Shown: in pieces, positions 1-12,536 of the stretch | Layout of the letters: every line of letters starts with the position of its first letter | How positions within the stretch are numbered: position 1 is the stretch's first letter | From: Leptodactylus fallax | Taxonomy: Eukaryota; Chordata; Amphibia; Anura; Leptodactylidae | Length of the DNA stretch: 64,000 bases | NCBI GenBank assembly: GCA_947044405.1 | Contig: CAMRHE010000018.1 | Coordinates: forward strand, 1,488,001-1,552,000 | Direction: 5' to 3' | Program-made: the position numbers and the translations under genes | Notes under the pieces: model-generated | Told to the model about the DNA's origin: nothing | What the model saw: the letters and a program-made list of their open reading frames with translations, nothing else | The model's database searches: none

Positions 1-1
1 G

Positions 2-298
2 ACCTCCACCGGTTGGCTGCGGCTGGCTGGCCTTTCCTACGCCGAGTGGGCCTATGGGGCATTCAAACACCCGGAGGGCAGGGACTGCCAAACACTTTTT
101 GTAGTTAGTGCAGTGGTCAGGTTTCACCTATGGTCAGCACGGTGTTTAGTATCGACGAGAGGCAAAATCCTCCCGGAGGTGGAGGTGGTTAAAAACATCA
201 TGGTGGACCTGGTGAGGGTGCGCTCTCGGGAGTACGAGGGGCTGGGCGCAGAAAGGGCTGGTACCCTCTGGAGGGGGTTCACTTTTTCTGTTCCCTGA
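2..298 (+). CDS. LINE ORF2 C-terminal end (L1/Tx1-like), cut by window edge
   Basis: The frame is open from the first complete codon of the window to a TGA at 296-298, so this is the tail of a longer protein. The roughly 98 residues include AVVRFHLWSARC followed by a basic, helical tail ending LWRGFTFSVP. The Trp-Ser-Ala-Arg-Cys block resembles the C-terminus of L1/Tx1-clade ORF2 proteins, which carry endonuclease and reverse transcriptase upstream. Neither domain lies in the window. A long AT-rich stretch with a polyadenylation signal follows, as expected for a LINE 3' UTR. The clade is an inference from this short block; it could be another LINE tail. Confidence 0.5.
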   Translation, partial: TSTGWLRLAGLSYAEWAYGAFKHPEGRDCQTLFVVSAVVRFHLWSARCLVSTRGKILPEVEVVKNIMVDLVRVRSREYEGLGAERAGTLWRGFTFSVP

Positions 299-1430
299 GG
301 GTTAGATAAGGGATTTAAAGTAGGTTAGTTAGGTTAGGGCCAGATAGGGATAGGTAGGGCAAGGTTTGCACGAGGGGTGGGGTTTATTATTTTCTGATAG
401 GTAGGGACAGGGTAGGGACAAAATGATAGATAGGGATATAGCGGTAGGGCGAGTAGACAGGGATGGGCCTCCAGTGCTCTCTTCCTGGTGGAGGGCTGGC
501 GTGTCACCACATAGGCATTTTTGTTTTGGAAATCAGATGGAAGGGTAAGAGGCTTGAGGATAACCGACCCTAGGCCCATGGGAGGTTCATGGGAGGGAAG
601 GTAATTTTAACAGGTTATGTAGGATGGTGGGTTTTTGTTACTTGTCTGGTATTTGTTATTTGTTATTGTTGTCGTTCATATGTTGTGTCCATTTTCCCAT
701 TTTCTATTTTTCCATTTTTCCATATCCCATATTCATTTTCCATTTCCATTTCCATTTTTCATATCCATTTCCATATCCCATATTTCATTTTCCACATTCC
801 ATAATTCCATTTGTTTGTTAGTAGTTAAGGGGTTTTTCAGGGGGGTAGGTTGTTTGGGAGGGGGGTTTCTTTTTGGGGGTGGAGGGTTTGGTTTATAAGT
901 TTTCGTGTGCCCGGCCTGGCTCTGGACTATGCGGACATGGGAGGACATGAGGCAGAGAGCCAGGTTGGGTTTCAGGGGCTTGGTGGTGGGTGGTGCCAGC
1001 ACCAGGACTATGCGGACATGGGGGCGTGGTGCTGGCCGGGTGTGGTGAGGGAAAAAAAAAAAAAAATTTTTTTTTAGTAAGTTTCAGTTGGGGATTTTGT
1101 TAGTGTTATAAGTTTCCGTTATAACTTTCCGTTATATGTTTCCATTGTATATTGCTCATTTAGATTTTCTTTTGTTAGAGTTTTTGACTGACGGATGACT
1201 GGAGAAAGACGGGAGAAGAGTGAAAGGCGGAGTGAAAGGCAGAATGGATGGGGCTGGTTCGCGATTGTTTTTTTTTGTCCCGGTATTTTCTTGTATTTTT
1301 TTTGTTGATGGTTTTATGCTATGTTTTAGATTTATGTATTGTCTCTGTTTATAGTTTTTATATTGTATTTTCGTATGTGACAGTGTTTGTGAACTTTTTC
1401 TACTTTTCTAATAAAATAGTTCCAATTCCT
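299..1430 (+). other. Probable LINE 3' UTR with simple-sequence stretches
   Basis: This non-coding stretch follows the ORF2-like stop. It holds a TAGG/TAGGTTAG-rich segment (300-430), a CCATTTCCATATC-type simple repeat (about 690-815), two copies of a block containing GGACTATGCGGACATGGG near 926 and 1005, and an A/T homopolymer junction at 1051-1075. AATAAA lies at 1410-1415, just before the next repeat begins. Together this fits the 3' UTR of the LINE tail upstream, but the boundary is not exact. Confidence 0.35.
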
Positions 1431-1436
1431 AGAAAA

Positions 1437-1798
1437 ACCTCTTTAAAGGATTTATCCATCTTTCTAATATTGATGGCCTGTCCTTAGGATAGGCCATCAA
1501 TATTACATCTGCGATGATACAACAGCCAGGACCTCTGCAGATCAGCTTTTCCAGGACAGTGTGGCTACAGGTAAAGGTAGCAATTCTTGGAGCCACGCTG
1601 TTCACTTGCCATACAAGGTGTAGCAGTAGGTTTAGGTAGTGCAGTGGTGCACATGGTATAATGGGTGAGCAGCATGGCTCCCGAAATGTTATTACCTTTA
1701 GCCGCTCTGTCTCGGTACCGCTGATCTGCAGGGGTCCTGATGGTGGGCCCCTAGAAACAATTCCACTGGTGGGCCCTAGACGTCCCAGTTCGACACTG
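1437..1798 (-). repeat. hAT-end repeat fragment, inverted copy of 35754-36116
   Basis: Read on the minus strand it starts CAGTGTCG at 1798 and ends at AAAGAGGT. The same roughly 362-bp sequence recurs on the plus strand at 35754-36116, where it is the left end of a hAT-like element with an 8-bp target duplication. The two copies share the GGGCCCACC block, the GATCTGCAG blocks, and the palindrome at about 1469-1503 built on GATGGCCT and AGGCCATC. No internal transposon sequence follows here, so this is a fragment or solo end. Confidence 0.65.
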
Positions 1799-1812
1799 AC
1801 TGTATGTCCTCA

Positions 1813-2590
1813 TGCCGCTGTACTGGGTCACTGTATGCCCTCCTCATACCGCAGCCACTGGGTCACTGTATGCCCTCCTAACGCTGCTACTACCTCCACT
1901 TCTGCCATTGGGTCACTGTATGCCCTCCTCATGCTGCTGTCACTGGGTCACTGTATGCCCTCTTCATGTTCCTGCCACCAGGTCACTGTATGGCCTCCTC
2001 CTCATGCCGCTGCCACTGGGTCACTGTATGGCCTCCTCATGCCACTGCCACAGGGTCACTGAATGCCCTCCTCATGCCGCAACCACTGGGTCGCTGTATG
2101 CCTTCCTAATGTTGCTGCCACCGGGTCACTGTATGGCCTCTTCATGCTGCTGCCACTGGGTCACTGAATGTCCTCCTCATGCCACAACTACTGGGTCACT
2201 GTATGCCCTCCTCATACCGCAGCCACTGGGACACTGTATGCCCTTCTTATGTCGCTGCCACTGGGTCACTGTATGCCCTCCTCATGCCGCAGCCACTTTG
2301 TCACTGTATGCCCTCCTAAGGCTGCTACTACCTCCACTTCTGCCACTGGGTGATTGTATGCCCTCCTCATGCCTCAGCCACTGGGTCACTGTATTCCCTC
2401 CTAAGGCTGCTACTACCTCCAATTCTGCCACTGGGTCACTGTATGCCCTACTCATGCCGCAGCCACTGCTGGGTCACTGTATGTCCTCCTAATGCCGCTG
2501 CCACTGGGTCACTGTATGGCCTACCCATGGTTCAGCCACTGGGTCATTGTATGCCCTCCTCATGCCGTTTCCACTGGGTCACTGTATGGC
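1813..2590 (+). repeat. 35-bp minisatellite with 50-bp variant units
   Basis: About twenty tandem units built on GGGTCACTGTATGCCCTCCT followed by CATGCCGCAGCCACT. Most units are 35 bp. A 50-bp variant with a TACTACCTCCACTTCTG insert occurs at about 1860, 2290 and 2390. The unit is not a multiple of three, yet several frames stay open for long distances because it happens to lack stops. Those frames are not genes. Confidence 0.85.
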
Positions 2591-2597
2591 CTCCTCA

Positions 2598-2695
2598 TGC
2601 TGCTGCCACCTCCACATTATGTCTCCTTGCCACTCTGTGGTCTCCTGATGCTGCTGCCAACTCCACATTATGTCGCCTTGCCACTCTGTAGACAT
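2598..2695 (+). repeat. Two-copy tandem repeat at the minisatellite edge
   Basis: Two copies of a unit of about 52 bp containing CTCCACATTATGTC and CCTTGCCACTCTGT follow directly on the minisatellite. They appear related to its TGCTGCCACC part. Confidence 0.6.
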
Positions 2696-2699
2696 CTAT

Positions 2700-3150
2700 G
2701 TGGAATTGGTAGACAAGGGTGTAAAAGGAGTGCACTCTTTCATGCTATAGTAGGATGTTGGGCTTCTGCACGGTTCCTTCTACCTGGCACTAACATGGAC
2801 TTGTAAGGCTGAGTTCACACTTGAGTTAGTTGGTTAGTTTTGACCCCGTAAGTGGCCAAATAAGTGAAGTGTGCAGTGGTTCTAAGAGCGATGCCTGTCA
2901 TGTGCGTGTCATTCGGACTCACAGTATTGATTGACTACCACAGTAGGCTCCTTATGCGTGTTATTGCAAGGCACATTGTTCTACACCTCTACACAGACTC
3001 TCTGAAGCTAGGAAATAGGTGTTTTTTAGCGATATTTGCCGCAAATTAATTTAGATCGAAACAAATTTTTTTTGGAACTTAGAATCGAACTGCAGAATCT
3101 AACTTTTAAGAAATTCGCTCATCTCTAGTACTGAGCATTAGTTTCCCGGA
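2700..3150. other. Unassigned sequence
   Basis: No supported gene. At about 3100-3127 there is a short block, TTCGCTCATCTCTAG, of the type that often marks the edge of a dispersed repeat, but I cannot name it. Confidence 0.3.
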
Positions 3151-3915
3151 TGTGAATGCACAGCAGATGGTGAAAAGTGAATATGTACGCTGTGCGGAGT
3201 ACATTTGGAATACCAAATTCCCTACTATTTTCTCAGTAGCTCCTATGATTGGGGGGGTTCACTTTTGGTGTATTTTGCCTCAAAGCTCTAAATTGGGGTG
3301 TACCCTGATATACGATCACACAGGTTATACATTCCCTTCCTGCCGCAGCCAGTTTTGCTCTTATGATTTGACGATTTTGGGGGGTTTTATCTTCACATTG
3401 TACAAGCTATTTTTTATTTTTTATTTTACTGGTCATGTAGCCATATCAGGACTGTTTTTTTCCAAAATAATTTTATTAACTCTTTTTGGTGGATTAAAAA
3501 ATTACATTTATTCTGTTTTTTTTTTTTTATTGCGTTACTAATTTTGCAGAACAAAAACCCATTTGGCGACATAAATCAATTATTTTTGCATTGCCATCTT
3601 CTGAGATGCGTATCATTTTTATTTTTCGGTTGAGGGTTTATTTTTTTGCAGGACAACTTGTGCTTTTAATTGGTACTGTTTTGGGTACATGTGACTTTTT
3701 GATCACTTTCTATGGCATATTTTGAAAGGTTAGATGGTGAAAAATTATTACTTCCGATGTTTTTTTTTCCTTTTTTTTTTCCAGTGTTGATCGTGTAGGT
3801 TAAATAATGTTTGAGTTTTATGGCACAGGTTTTTACAGATGCGGCAAAACCAAATATGTATTTTTTTTATATATAATTCATTTTATATACGAAAGGGGAA
3901 TTTTGGGGGCTTTAT

Positions 3916-3952
<37 letters not shown>

Positions 3953-4285
3953 TATTTTTTTTTTTTTACACTTTTTTTTAAACTTATTAGGGGACCATTA
4001 GGGGACCTGAACCAGTGATGCTCTGATTGCAGATGCGACGCATAGGCTGACTTCCTGGGGTCACTGGTCAGACATACATACATATCGGCACCTCCTGATC
4101 TCACTGAGGGGGACCGAAAGGAGTCATTACATTAGCGGAACACCTTAAATGCTGCTAATGAGAATGGAGCAGGTGTTAGCTGTCAGTTACAGCCAACACC
4201 AACTCCCGATGGCACCCACTCAAATAGTGAGCGGGCGGGCAGCCAGGATGTAATAGTACATCTGTGGTCGCTAAGGTGGTCGCTA
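3150..4285 (-). repeat. Partial copy of the TTAA-type dispersed repeat family
   Basis: Reverse-complement blocks match the left half of the repeats at 29919-33035 and 40219-45186. Examples are 3560-3620 against 30690-30750 and 40930-41010, and 4245-4285 against the start of 40219-45186 (ACTATTACATCC). It is non-coding and T-rich, with T runs at about 3919-3946. The outer part of the left end is degraded. Confidence 0.65.
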
Positions 4286-4985
4286 AATAACACATAATGT
4301 AAACAAAAGAAATAAACAAACATGTTAGGTATCCCCATGTGCCTATAAGTCCCCACTATCTAAAAATAGTGTTATTTATTCCGTACGGTGAAAGCCGTAA
4401 AAAAATACATATACTGCAATGCACAAAATAACGTATTTTGGTCACCTCACTTTCCTGATAAAATATTAATAAAAAGTGATCAGAAAGTCATACATATCAA
4501 ACACTTGCCTTGCAAATAAAGAGGTCTGACTTATCTCCGTCAACAAAACAGTAAAATTTAAAGGCGTAAGAATACAGTGACCCCAGGAAAATCGTTCATT
4601 GTTAAAAAATGACGTTTTAATTGTAAAAGCGGTGAAACATAACAAAACCAATATAAATATGGCATCGCCGTAATCGTAATGACTGTCGGACAAAGTTGCC
4701 ATGTCATTTTTAATGCAGAGTGAATATCGTAAAAATAAAATGCAAAAAAAATTTAGAATTGTGTGTTTTTCACATGGACTCCCAAAAAATGTTAATAAAA
4801 GCTCATCAAAACATTATATGTACCCCAAAAAGGTGCAAAATGAAAGTACAACTCGCTACGCAAAGAATAAGCCCTAACTTAGCTATGTTGACAGAAAAAT
4901 GAAAAATCTATGAATTTTGGAAGGCGGGGAAGGAAAATATTAAAAAAGTTGCCGAGCATTAACGTACAAACTACCCTTTGACCTT
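4285..4985 (+). repeat. Second partial TTAA-family segment in the opposite orientation
   Basis: This segment resembles 40680-41290 on the plus strand: GGTATC, the GCATCGCCGTAATCGTAA-type block and AATAAGCCCT all recur. Together with 3150-4285 it forms a head-to-head arrangement. There is no credible reading frame. Confidence 0.5.
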
Positions 4986-6625
4986 AAAGGGTTATACAAA
5001 ACAAATAAATACTCACCTAGCCCTATTCCCATGGTGCTGCTTGTAGGCTCTGGCTCTAGTGCTGTATGTGGCTGTGCACCTCCCTGCTCTACCACTGTAT
5101 TCAACTCTCTCTGCTTCCTGAAAACACAGATAGAGCTGATTAGGGACTCATCACCCAGGACAGCACCTGAAATGGAGGACTGTCCTAAAAGTACTCCTAC
5201 TACCATAGGGCCCTGTGTAAGTGCACAGTTTGCCCTATAGTTAAAGTGGCCCTGGGTCGCATAGAAAAATGAAAATACAACTGCTTGACATGAACACCTC
5301 CTCCACTCTATTATTAAGTAGCCCATCCACCTGTACTAGAGTGAGAAACAGTAAGAGGATTATTGCTGGCAATCGTGAAACAGAAATAATAAATTAGGGC
5401 AGAACGTGCATTTCAGAGCAGGATTTCACAGCAAGGAGACACTATCAGATTATAAAGTATATTAGAAAATATATTAATGTCACCAATTCTGGCAGAAAAT
5501 CAAACATTGTTCGAAAGTTTAGGCACTTTAAATCTCATCCATTGCTAACAGGAACCTGAAATCAAGAATACTGCAGTGTAATCTCAATAAGTAAACATGA
5601 GCAATAGAAAGGATCATACCTTCATATAAAGTCAAATTCAGCGTGGCAATAACAATAAGACGTTGCCTTTCCAACAAGTTGTTCAATCACATTTCTAGTA
5701 ACCTAGAGCTGCCCTGGTAAACTATAAACGCTGGCATTGTAAACCACCAGTGTCACTGGATGAGAAGATTAAAAATTAACTTTTAATACAATTTCTCTTG
5801 AGATGCAGTCCTATTCTTTGAGGTCCCATCTAAAGGTCATTGCAAAGGGCAGCCCTATTAGGAACCTTTCAGTGTCCTTGTTATCCCTATCAGTTTCTTC
5901 CTTAAATAGTGCAGGATTCCTCAGGGATGATTCAGAACCAAGAATTTTGGATACTTTAACAAATATTCATCATGGTTATTATTGCACTGATTTTGGTTAC
6001 ACGTAAAACATTATGAAACAGCGCAATATTGACAGTTGCAGCCAGAAATGTAACTAAGTGCTCACAGGCCCTAGTGCAAAAATTCATCATGAGCCTCCCT
6101 GCACAACTTCTCCTCAAAACCATTGCCCCTCCCATCCATACATTTTAGCAGCATTTACATTTCCCTTTCCTTGTGCATGTGAGCCCAGACCCCTACGAAG
6201 ATGTGTTCACAACACTTCTGTGCACAGAAGCAAGCTCTGGACATTCCCATCCCTGTTCAATTTTTTGTGCATAGTAATTGTACCCTCTTTTGTGCCAAAG
6301 CCGCCTATATACTTAATCCACGGCTGTTTTTTGGCCATGAAAGGGTTCATTTTCTCCTTTCTCACAGTGGAAGGCTGTGTATCATGAATCTTTTTACTCC
6401 AGCTCACCAGATGGCAAGGTTAATATATTTACGATGCACAGACTGCCAGCCACCAAAGGAATTCAGTGTGTTTAGGGTGACCTGTGGGGCCCCCTGGCTT
6501 CTGGGTCTGGTTGCAGCTGCAACCTCTACGACCAGTACAGTTTCACCAGTGGATACATTATTTCTAGGGAAACACTTAACAATGCTACGCAATGTACTGT
6601 AAGGTGATCACCTGGGAAAAGGTAT
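4986..6625. other. Unassigned sequence
   Basis: No supported gene. Several short frames exist, but none shows a recognisable domain. 5005-5300 reads like another dispersed repeat (ACTCACCTAGCCC start), unnamed. Confidence 0.3.
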
Positions 6626-6629
6626 CCCT

Positions 6630-6712
6630 ATTAATAATAATAATAAATTATTATTATTATTTATACAGTGCCAACAGATTTCACAGCACTTTACAATCTT
6701 GCAAGGCTCCAC
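6630..6712 (+). repeat. (AAT)n stretch plus SINE/LINE-tail-like block
   Basis: AAT/ATT repeats at about 6630-6661 lead into TTATACAGTGCCAACAG and CAGCACTTTACAATC. That combination is common as a dispersed retroelement tail in vertebrates. The family is not assigned. Confidence 0.45.
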
Positions 6713-6843
6713 AAAGTTTGAGCTTTAATTTTATTTAAATTTTTTATTACAAAAGAATTATTTGAATTGACTGTAGTAAAAAAATATAATTTTAGTAATT
6801 TCAAGTCTATATATCTTTTTTGTTGTTTTTCAGCAGGTGTATA

Positions 6844-6857
6844 GTTGCTATGGTAAC
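6844..6857 (+). promoter_or_regulatory. X-box-like palindrome (possible RFX site)
   Basis: GTTGCTATGGTAAC fits the X-box consensus GTHNYYATRRNAAC at every position. RFX-family factors bind such sites. No gene is seen next to it, so function is unproven. Confidence 0.35.
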
Positions 6858-7527
6858 ATTTATGTCAGTGACACTAATCAATTAAAGGTTTAAGGGGGTC
6901 ACTAAGGAAATAGCATACTATTTCCAGTTATTCTTTTTCAAATGTCCCATGATATTCAGAAACTCAGTTGTTGTTAGTAAAAGATTAATGCAAGAATACA
7001 TTTACTTCTACTTGCCTTGAACCCTGCTACAACAACTTCCCATTTAAGTCCCTAGGAACCATTTGTTGGCGCATTAAGCTTTATAAGACATTCATTTTAT
7101 TGTTAAACATGACTTGTAATCCTTAATATCACTTGACAATTCTAATGTATTGGCAGATGCGCTCAAAACTATCCACTGAGTACATTTAAGTCAACTTCAG
7201 TAAAGTAGATTCCAAAATTAAAGATTACGGCTCAAACCCTGTTTCTATTTGTAGAAAGTCAACAATTCTGTAGCATGGACAGAATGATAAACATATAGAG
7301 GGAGATTCATCATAAGTGGAATTTTTAAAGTCATATTTGGCACATCTTGAAGTCTAACCAAGCTCACTTCTCCACCCGCTTTTCAAATGTGGAGGAAATG
7401 GCTTAAAAATGCCAAATGCCCCAAACGATTTTAGCAACTGAGCCCAAAAAGTTTCAGAATCCTTTTCTGTGACTTTTGATGCCAGAATTCTAAAGTGCAG
7501 GATTTGATAATGGGATTTTCAGGGCTG

Positions 7528-7890
7528 ACTACATTGATGACCTATCTTTGGGATAGATTATCAATATCCACTCACAGTGAGGCCAACACCCGGGACCCCT
7601 GCTGATAAACTGTTCCTGGCAGCTGATATACAAGGAGCAGAGCCAGAAGCAAGCAACTACATTCTCTGTAAAGTGTCTGTCCCCTCTGAGTTTCTGCAGC
7701 TCAACTAATATTCACTTGACTGAGGGCTAAGTTACAGTAACTCAGCATGGCCACTACACAGAGAATGGAAGTGTCTACTTGTGGCTTTGTTTTTTGTGCA
7801 TCGGCTCCTGGAAACAACTGATCAGCGGGGATCCCAGACATTAAACCCCTGAGCTGATATTGATGGTCTATCCCAAGGAAAACCTCATTA
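7528..7890. repeat. Fold-back dispersed repeat
   Basis: The outer arms pair: GATGACCTATCTTTGGGATAG near the left end with CTATCCCAAGG near the right end. The GATCAGCGGGGATCC-type centre matches the family seen at 9284-9456 and 36612-37010. It is non-coding. Confidence 0.6.
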
Positions 7891-9279
7891 ATAAGGGCCA
7901 CAAATAGGATTCTGCAACTTCAAAATGTCTTCAATATAAACAAGATGTCTTCAATATAGTAAGCCCAGAACATCCCCCACCCATAATGTTCAAGACTTTA
8001 ATTTAACAAACTGTTAATTTTATTAAACCTGATTTAAGGCAACCAGGTATACCTGAATGTCGCATATTTTAATAACATGGGAGTAATCTGAATAATGAAA
8101 AGACAACTATGAACCTTTCAGTGAGGAACATAATTATATAACTTATAAATATTAGATTATTTATTATCAGATATAAATATAGTAAAATAGGTGGCATTAG
8201 CGATTTCTCTACAGGCTGCCCATCCAATAAAACCCTATTCTGTTTTACTTCAACCTACTTTTCATCTCTAATTTACAGATGCCATCCTTCATATAACCTC
8301 CACTCTGCCAATAACAACCTCAATAGCACTGCAATGATTTCGTTGCATATAAGGCTTCTCTTGTTCCTGCCCTCTTTTCTAGAACTCCCTCCCTTATTCT
8401 ATCCAACATTCTCCAAACCAGCAATCTCTCACTAGAAAATTACATCTTCTGATAAGCATATTACTTGGCCTAAAGTCCCCTACTAGTATTCCAACACTGT
8501 TTCTAAAATTGCTTACTCCTTTCTCTGACATCTAGCATCTATTCCTTATGGATTGTAAGCTTACATCTTGTAAACCCTGTTTCTTTTGTCTGTACCACAC
8601 TGTGCTTGGAAATTGTTGCAATGTGTTGTAGCTATCAAAGTTTTGAATTATTATGGCGTATCATAGCTTGTTGATAATAATGCCACCGTTTTGTCAGGAG
8701 ACACGCTGATAAGGAAAGAAAAGATCAAGTCTCATTTTGTAATAAAAGTTTTAGTCCTATAGGGGGCGAGATAAAAGGATGTTATGGTTTCAGCAACAAT
8801 TCATAGCATAATAAAAAGTTGAACAATTTTCTGACTTATTGCTATCTGTCATGTAATCATAAGATTTCCCCAGAAAATACACATTTGCAACAATGATATT
8901 ACAAGATCTATTTCTGCAAATAAACTAGTATATACAGTAAATAGTACAATAGCACAAGATGTTTGGATCATTTTTTATAAGTCTAGTAGAAACTGCCTCC
9001 TTCTTCATCTAGGAGGGGGAGCATAGCCTGATTGTTATTAGTTTTCAGAAATAGCAGAAGTAGGGAAAGTTGATACTAGTTCTCTCTGTGACAATAAGCT
9101 GAACCTGTGTGGCAAGGCTGAGGCTTAACTTTGACAATGGTACTACTTAGGTCCCCTGGGAATGAATATTACCCCAGTTTGCATCTTTAAATTAATAATG
9201 CCCCTGTGTGTCCCCAATTAATGATGATAATCAATTAATAACACCCCCTTTGTGCTCCCTTATTATTAATGCTGTCTAA
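7891..9279. other. Unassigned AT-rich sequence
   Basis: No gene, repeat or RNA that I can support. It may be older, mostly unique intergenic DNA. Confidence 0.3.
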
Positions 9280-9283
9280 TTAA

Positions 9284-9456
9284 AGGGGTTATCTAGTTTT
9301 TATTTATTGGTTTATAATAATAAATATAACTGATATAATAAAAGATCAGTGGGGGGTATGGCAACTGGAATCCCCACCAAACAGCTGTTTGAACAGTTGA
9401 CCAGCAGGGTTCCAGGTGCCAGACCCCCACACATCCTTTATTGATGACCTACCCCA
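9284..9456. repeat. TTAA-flanked short repeat (MITE-like)
   Basis: TTAA lies at 9280-9283 and 9457-9460. The left end reads AGGGGTTATCTAG, similar to the 36612-37010 element. The right terminal repeat is eroded. Confidence 0.5.
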
Positions 9457-9460
9457 TTAA

Positions 9461-10651
9461 ATCAATAATGCCTGAGTACCTGTAACATCCTTGCCCATTC
9501 AGACTTCTGCTCCATCCTCCGGCCGCATGCCACAGAGCAGGAGGCATATCCACTTATGATCCCCTGCTCCTGGGCCTCCTGTTGTATTCTGTTTTAGCAC
9601 AACTGAGAATTCGTTGCAGTGTATCAGTCCAGCCAGTACTCTGAGGTCCCTCTGGTTTGCAAAGAGTTAATGTTTGTTGCTTTATGATTAACAACTTGCC
9701 TTCCAATTACATCTGGGGTGGATTCTGGGCTTCCCATATACAACCCATTAGTCTACACATGGGTGCTTGCTATTTGCCTCTCAGAGTGTGCTAGTGTATT
9801 ACTTTCTTCTTTGATTATCTGTATTCTGACCTTCGCTTTTCCCTCTTGACTATTCTTTTGAATTTCGATTTTGTATCTTGTTGCCCATTTGGTTCTGACC
9901 ACTTGGCTAGTTTGATCACCTGTTCTTGTTGTGTGTCTTGTCCGCATTCACTTATTATAGGACTCTACTGCTTAGGGAAGTTGAGGTTAGTAGGTATGGA
10001 CTTCAGGGTGGGTGTAGCATCAGGGCTCACTTTATTTACAAAATTAATATAATGGCAAACTCGTTCAACTGTGTGATCTGGAAACTATAGGTTACAATTT
10101 TTTTTTCTCATGTATTTTGAAAGGCTTCTTTGCTTTTGTTCACAGCACGCAAGACGATAGTAGCACTATGTCCCAGTAAAAAAAATACGGGAAAGTAGGC
10201 TGGACAATGTGATGTAGGTGGTCAAATCAAAATGTCTGTAAAACAAAAAGAAAATTGATGAAATCTTTATGTTCTATGCAATATAAGTCATAACAACATT
10301 TATTTATGGAGCTTTTTAGTTACTGTGTGACATAAAGTATTTGTAGGCTATGGATTAGACAAACAAAAACCGGATTATGAATTGTTGAGATGTTTACGGT
10401 TATAGATGCTCAGGTCACAGTGACATGAAAAACATCAACTACAAGTACATTGCTGAGATCAGTATTAACAGGGACATACAAGCCACAATGACATTGTAGC
10501 CATAAGGTGGATCTATAGCGGATGTGAAACTACTTCGACCAGCATACATATTTCACTTCAATGGTAGTTTATGAGAGAGTTGAACAAGTTTGTAAACTAT
10601 GATTTGCGTTTTTGCAACATCACATATGTGGATCACTTGCGAGATACATAG
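9461..10651. other. Unassigned sequence upstream of gypsy element 1
   Basis: No supported gene. The last four bases, ATAG (10648-10651), are one copy of the target duplication of the following element. Confidence 0.3.
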
Positions 10652-11772
10652 TGTGGCATCCCAGAGCTGGCTATGGCTGGGCTGAGGTTGATCTCTGTGC
10701 ATTGTATTATTTCCTGTTGCTTCATAGCCTGTGTGACACAGCAGGGGGTCCTGAGTCTCACACAACACAGCGCCACCTAGTGAGCCTCACACATGCATTA
10801 CACCTTCCATAGGATTGAATAGTAACCAAATGTCCAATGGGAGGACATCGCCTGGGAAAAGGGGAGGAGTCAGTTGATCACTGGGTCCCCATGGTAACAC
10901 CCCTGCAGGAAGGGCCTGCGTGTGAGGAGTTAGAAGTGTGGAGTGTTAGGAGGAGGAGGTGAGGAGATAAGTGTGATGTCCTGTGAAGAAAGCAGTGAGT
11001 TTAGTGCAGGAATCTCAAGTCCTAGACAGGCCCAGGAAGGTTGGAGAGCTGACATACTCCAGCTATTCAGAAGATCCTGTCCCCTGTCTGCCTAGCCATC
11101 GCCCTGAAGGAAGTCAAGCATCATTATCTTGTCAGCCTGAGACTGTGGAGAGAACATTCTGGAACACGTGCTCCATAGCAAGTATCACAGGATCCAGGGG
11201 CCAAGGCCAGACCTGTGGAATATCCTGCCACCCTGATTATTGCACCCCGAAACTCTGAGCTATCAGGACCACATAACGTGAGTGGGGAATATTATGTACT
11301 AGTATCATGGTGGGCATCCTCCTATGAGCCAACTAGGAGCCCAGACGCACCTTAGGGCTGTAACACTGAAGTATAAGGGGCTAGGAACACCTTTCATCAA
11401 GTCTACCCTGCACCCCAGGACTTTGCTGTGTCACCAGGCGTACCCCGTTGTTTTGTATTGAAGAAACTGTTTAAGCATTTGTGCCTCCACACCCATGGAA
11501 GTAAAAGTTCAACTTTACAACCGTTTCTGTGTCTGACTCTGCACCGACAACATCAGGGCGCCCCAAACACCACCAGTCGGCACAGTATAGGGGAAGCGCC
11601 CCGGGGGAACAATCACCACCAACATTTGTGCAGCCCCCTCATCACCGGTACCAGTGGTGGTAACGTGGGACAGCACCAGCGCTGCGCCCTCGTGCCCAGA
11701 GACCGTGACAAGTCTGCGCTGTTTGCACCCCGCAATCCCAACTGCAGCGTTACCTTCCATCTGGTCACCGCA
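10652..11772 (+). repeat. 5' LTR of gypsy element 1
   Basis: A 1,121-bp direct repeat of 18137-19258. It starts TGTGGCATCC and ends GTCACCGCA. It contains a 91-codon frame (10983-11258) that is also present in the other LTR, with no recognisable domain. Confidence 0.95.
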
Positions 11773-11780
11773 AGAAAAAC

Positions 11781-11798
11781 TGGCGTCACGAACAGGAT
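11781..11798 (+). promoter_or_regulatory. Primer-binding site of element 1
   Basis: TGGCGTCACGAACAGGAT begins 8 nt after the LTR. TGG is what the complement of a tRNA CCA end would give. The tRNA species is not assigned. Confidence 0.6.
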
Positions 11799-12536
11799 AC
11801 GGGTGTGTGCCATTTTGAGAAAGTCGCCACGAAAAGTGCGCCAAATTGTCTCCAGAGCATCGGTCTTTATTGTGGACTTTGCTAAGATCAAGTTTATTCC
11901 CTGAGAGTGCTTGCCACAAAGAGGGGGAGCCCTAAACCCCTGAAGTAAGCCCTAAAGACTGTCCTCTCAGTGTGTTACAGCCCTGGAAGAGTTAAAACGC
12001 CCAGGACTTGTTTGCTGCGCCACATCGCTGTGTAAGAACGCCCACAAAGGGTTAACTGTACCTTGCAAAAGTGCGGGAGATTTTTAGCACTGCCCATGAG
12101 GCCAGGAGACCCATCTGCCGCCATCTTAGGAGAGCCCAGAATGCTGAGCGCAATGCTCCAGCGCACCCATACAAGAAAGTGAAAGGCGAACGTGCCAGCG
12201 CCATTTCTGACTCTCCGGTGCCGCATCACCGTCCCTGCTGTGCACCGCTGATCTCTGGTCCACGCTGCAGTTGCTGTCAGTGAGTACTGTGCCTCCCTGT
12301 CCTTGTCTTCAGTCCTCCCACGGCCCCAGCGAGTGTTTTCCGTGTACAGTGTCCGTGGGGAGTGCCACCATTAAAGAGGGGGAGCACACCGTCAGCCTGC
12401 ATCACAGTGACTCTGTTAATAGCTACAGCATTCTTAAAGGGACAGCATTCCAAGTTGTAGTCTCCATTCCCTGCCAGCAAGCAGTTGAGTTTCTTAAAGA
12501 GACGGCGACCTAATTCCAGTCATACCTGCAAACAAC
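11799..12536 (+). other. Long gag leader of element 1
   Basis: An untranslated leader of about 740 nt. It carries two exact copies of the purine 12-mer AAAGAGGGGGAG (11918-11929 and 12373-12384), which recurs in the polypurine tract before the 3' LTR. Short frames here show no domain. Confidence 0.6.

Noticed and set aside
1813..2590. CRISPR-like regular spacing
   Set aside because: Units are contiguous tandem copies without unique spacers, in a eukaryotic context.
1661..2806. Long open frames across the 35-bp minisatellite
   Set aside because: They are repeat artefacts with no domain; the frame changes with each unit.
6201..6602. 133-codon frame
   Set aside because: No recognisable domain, and overlapping antisense frames of similar length; likely chance.
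10983..11258. 91-codon frame in the 5' LTR, repeated at 18468-18743
   Set aside because: Its presence in both places follows from the LTR duplication. There is no homology or start context to support a protein.
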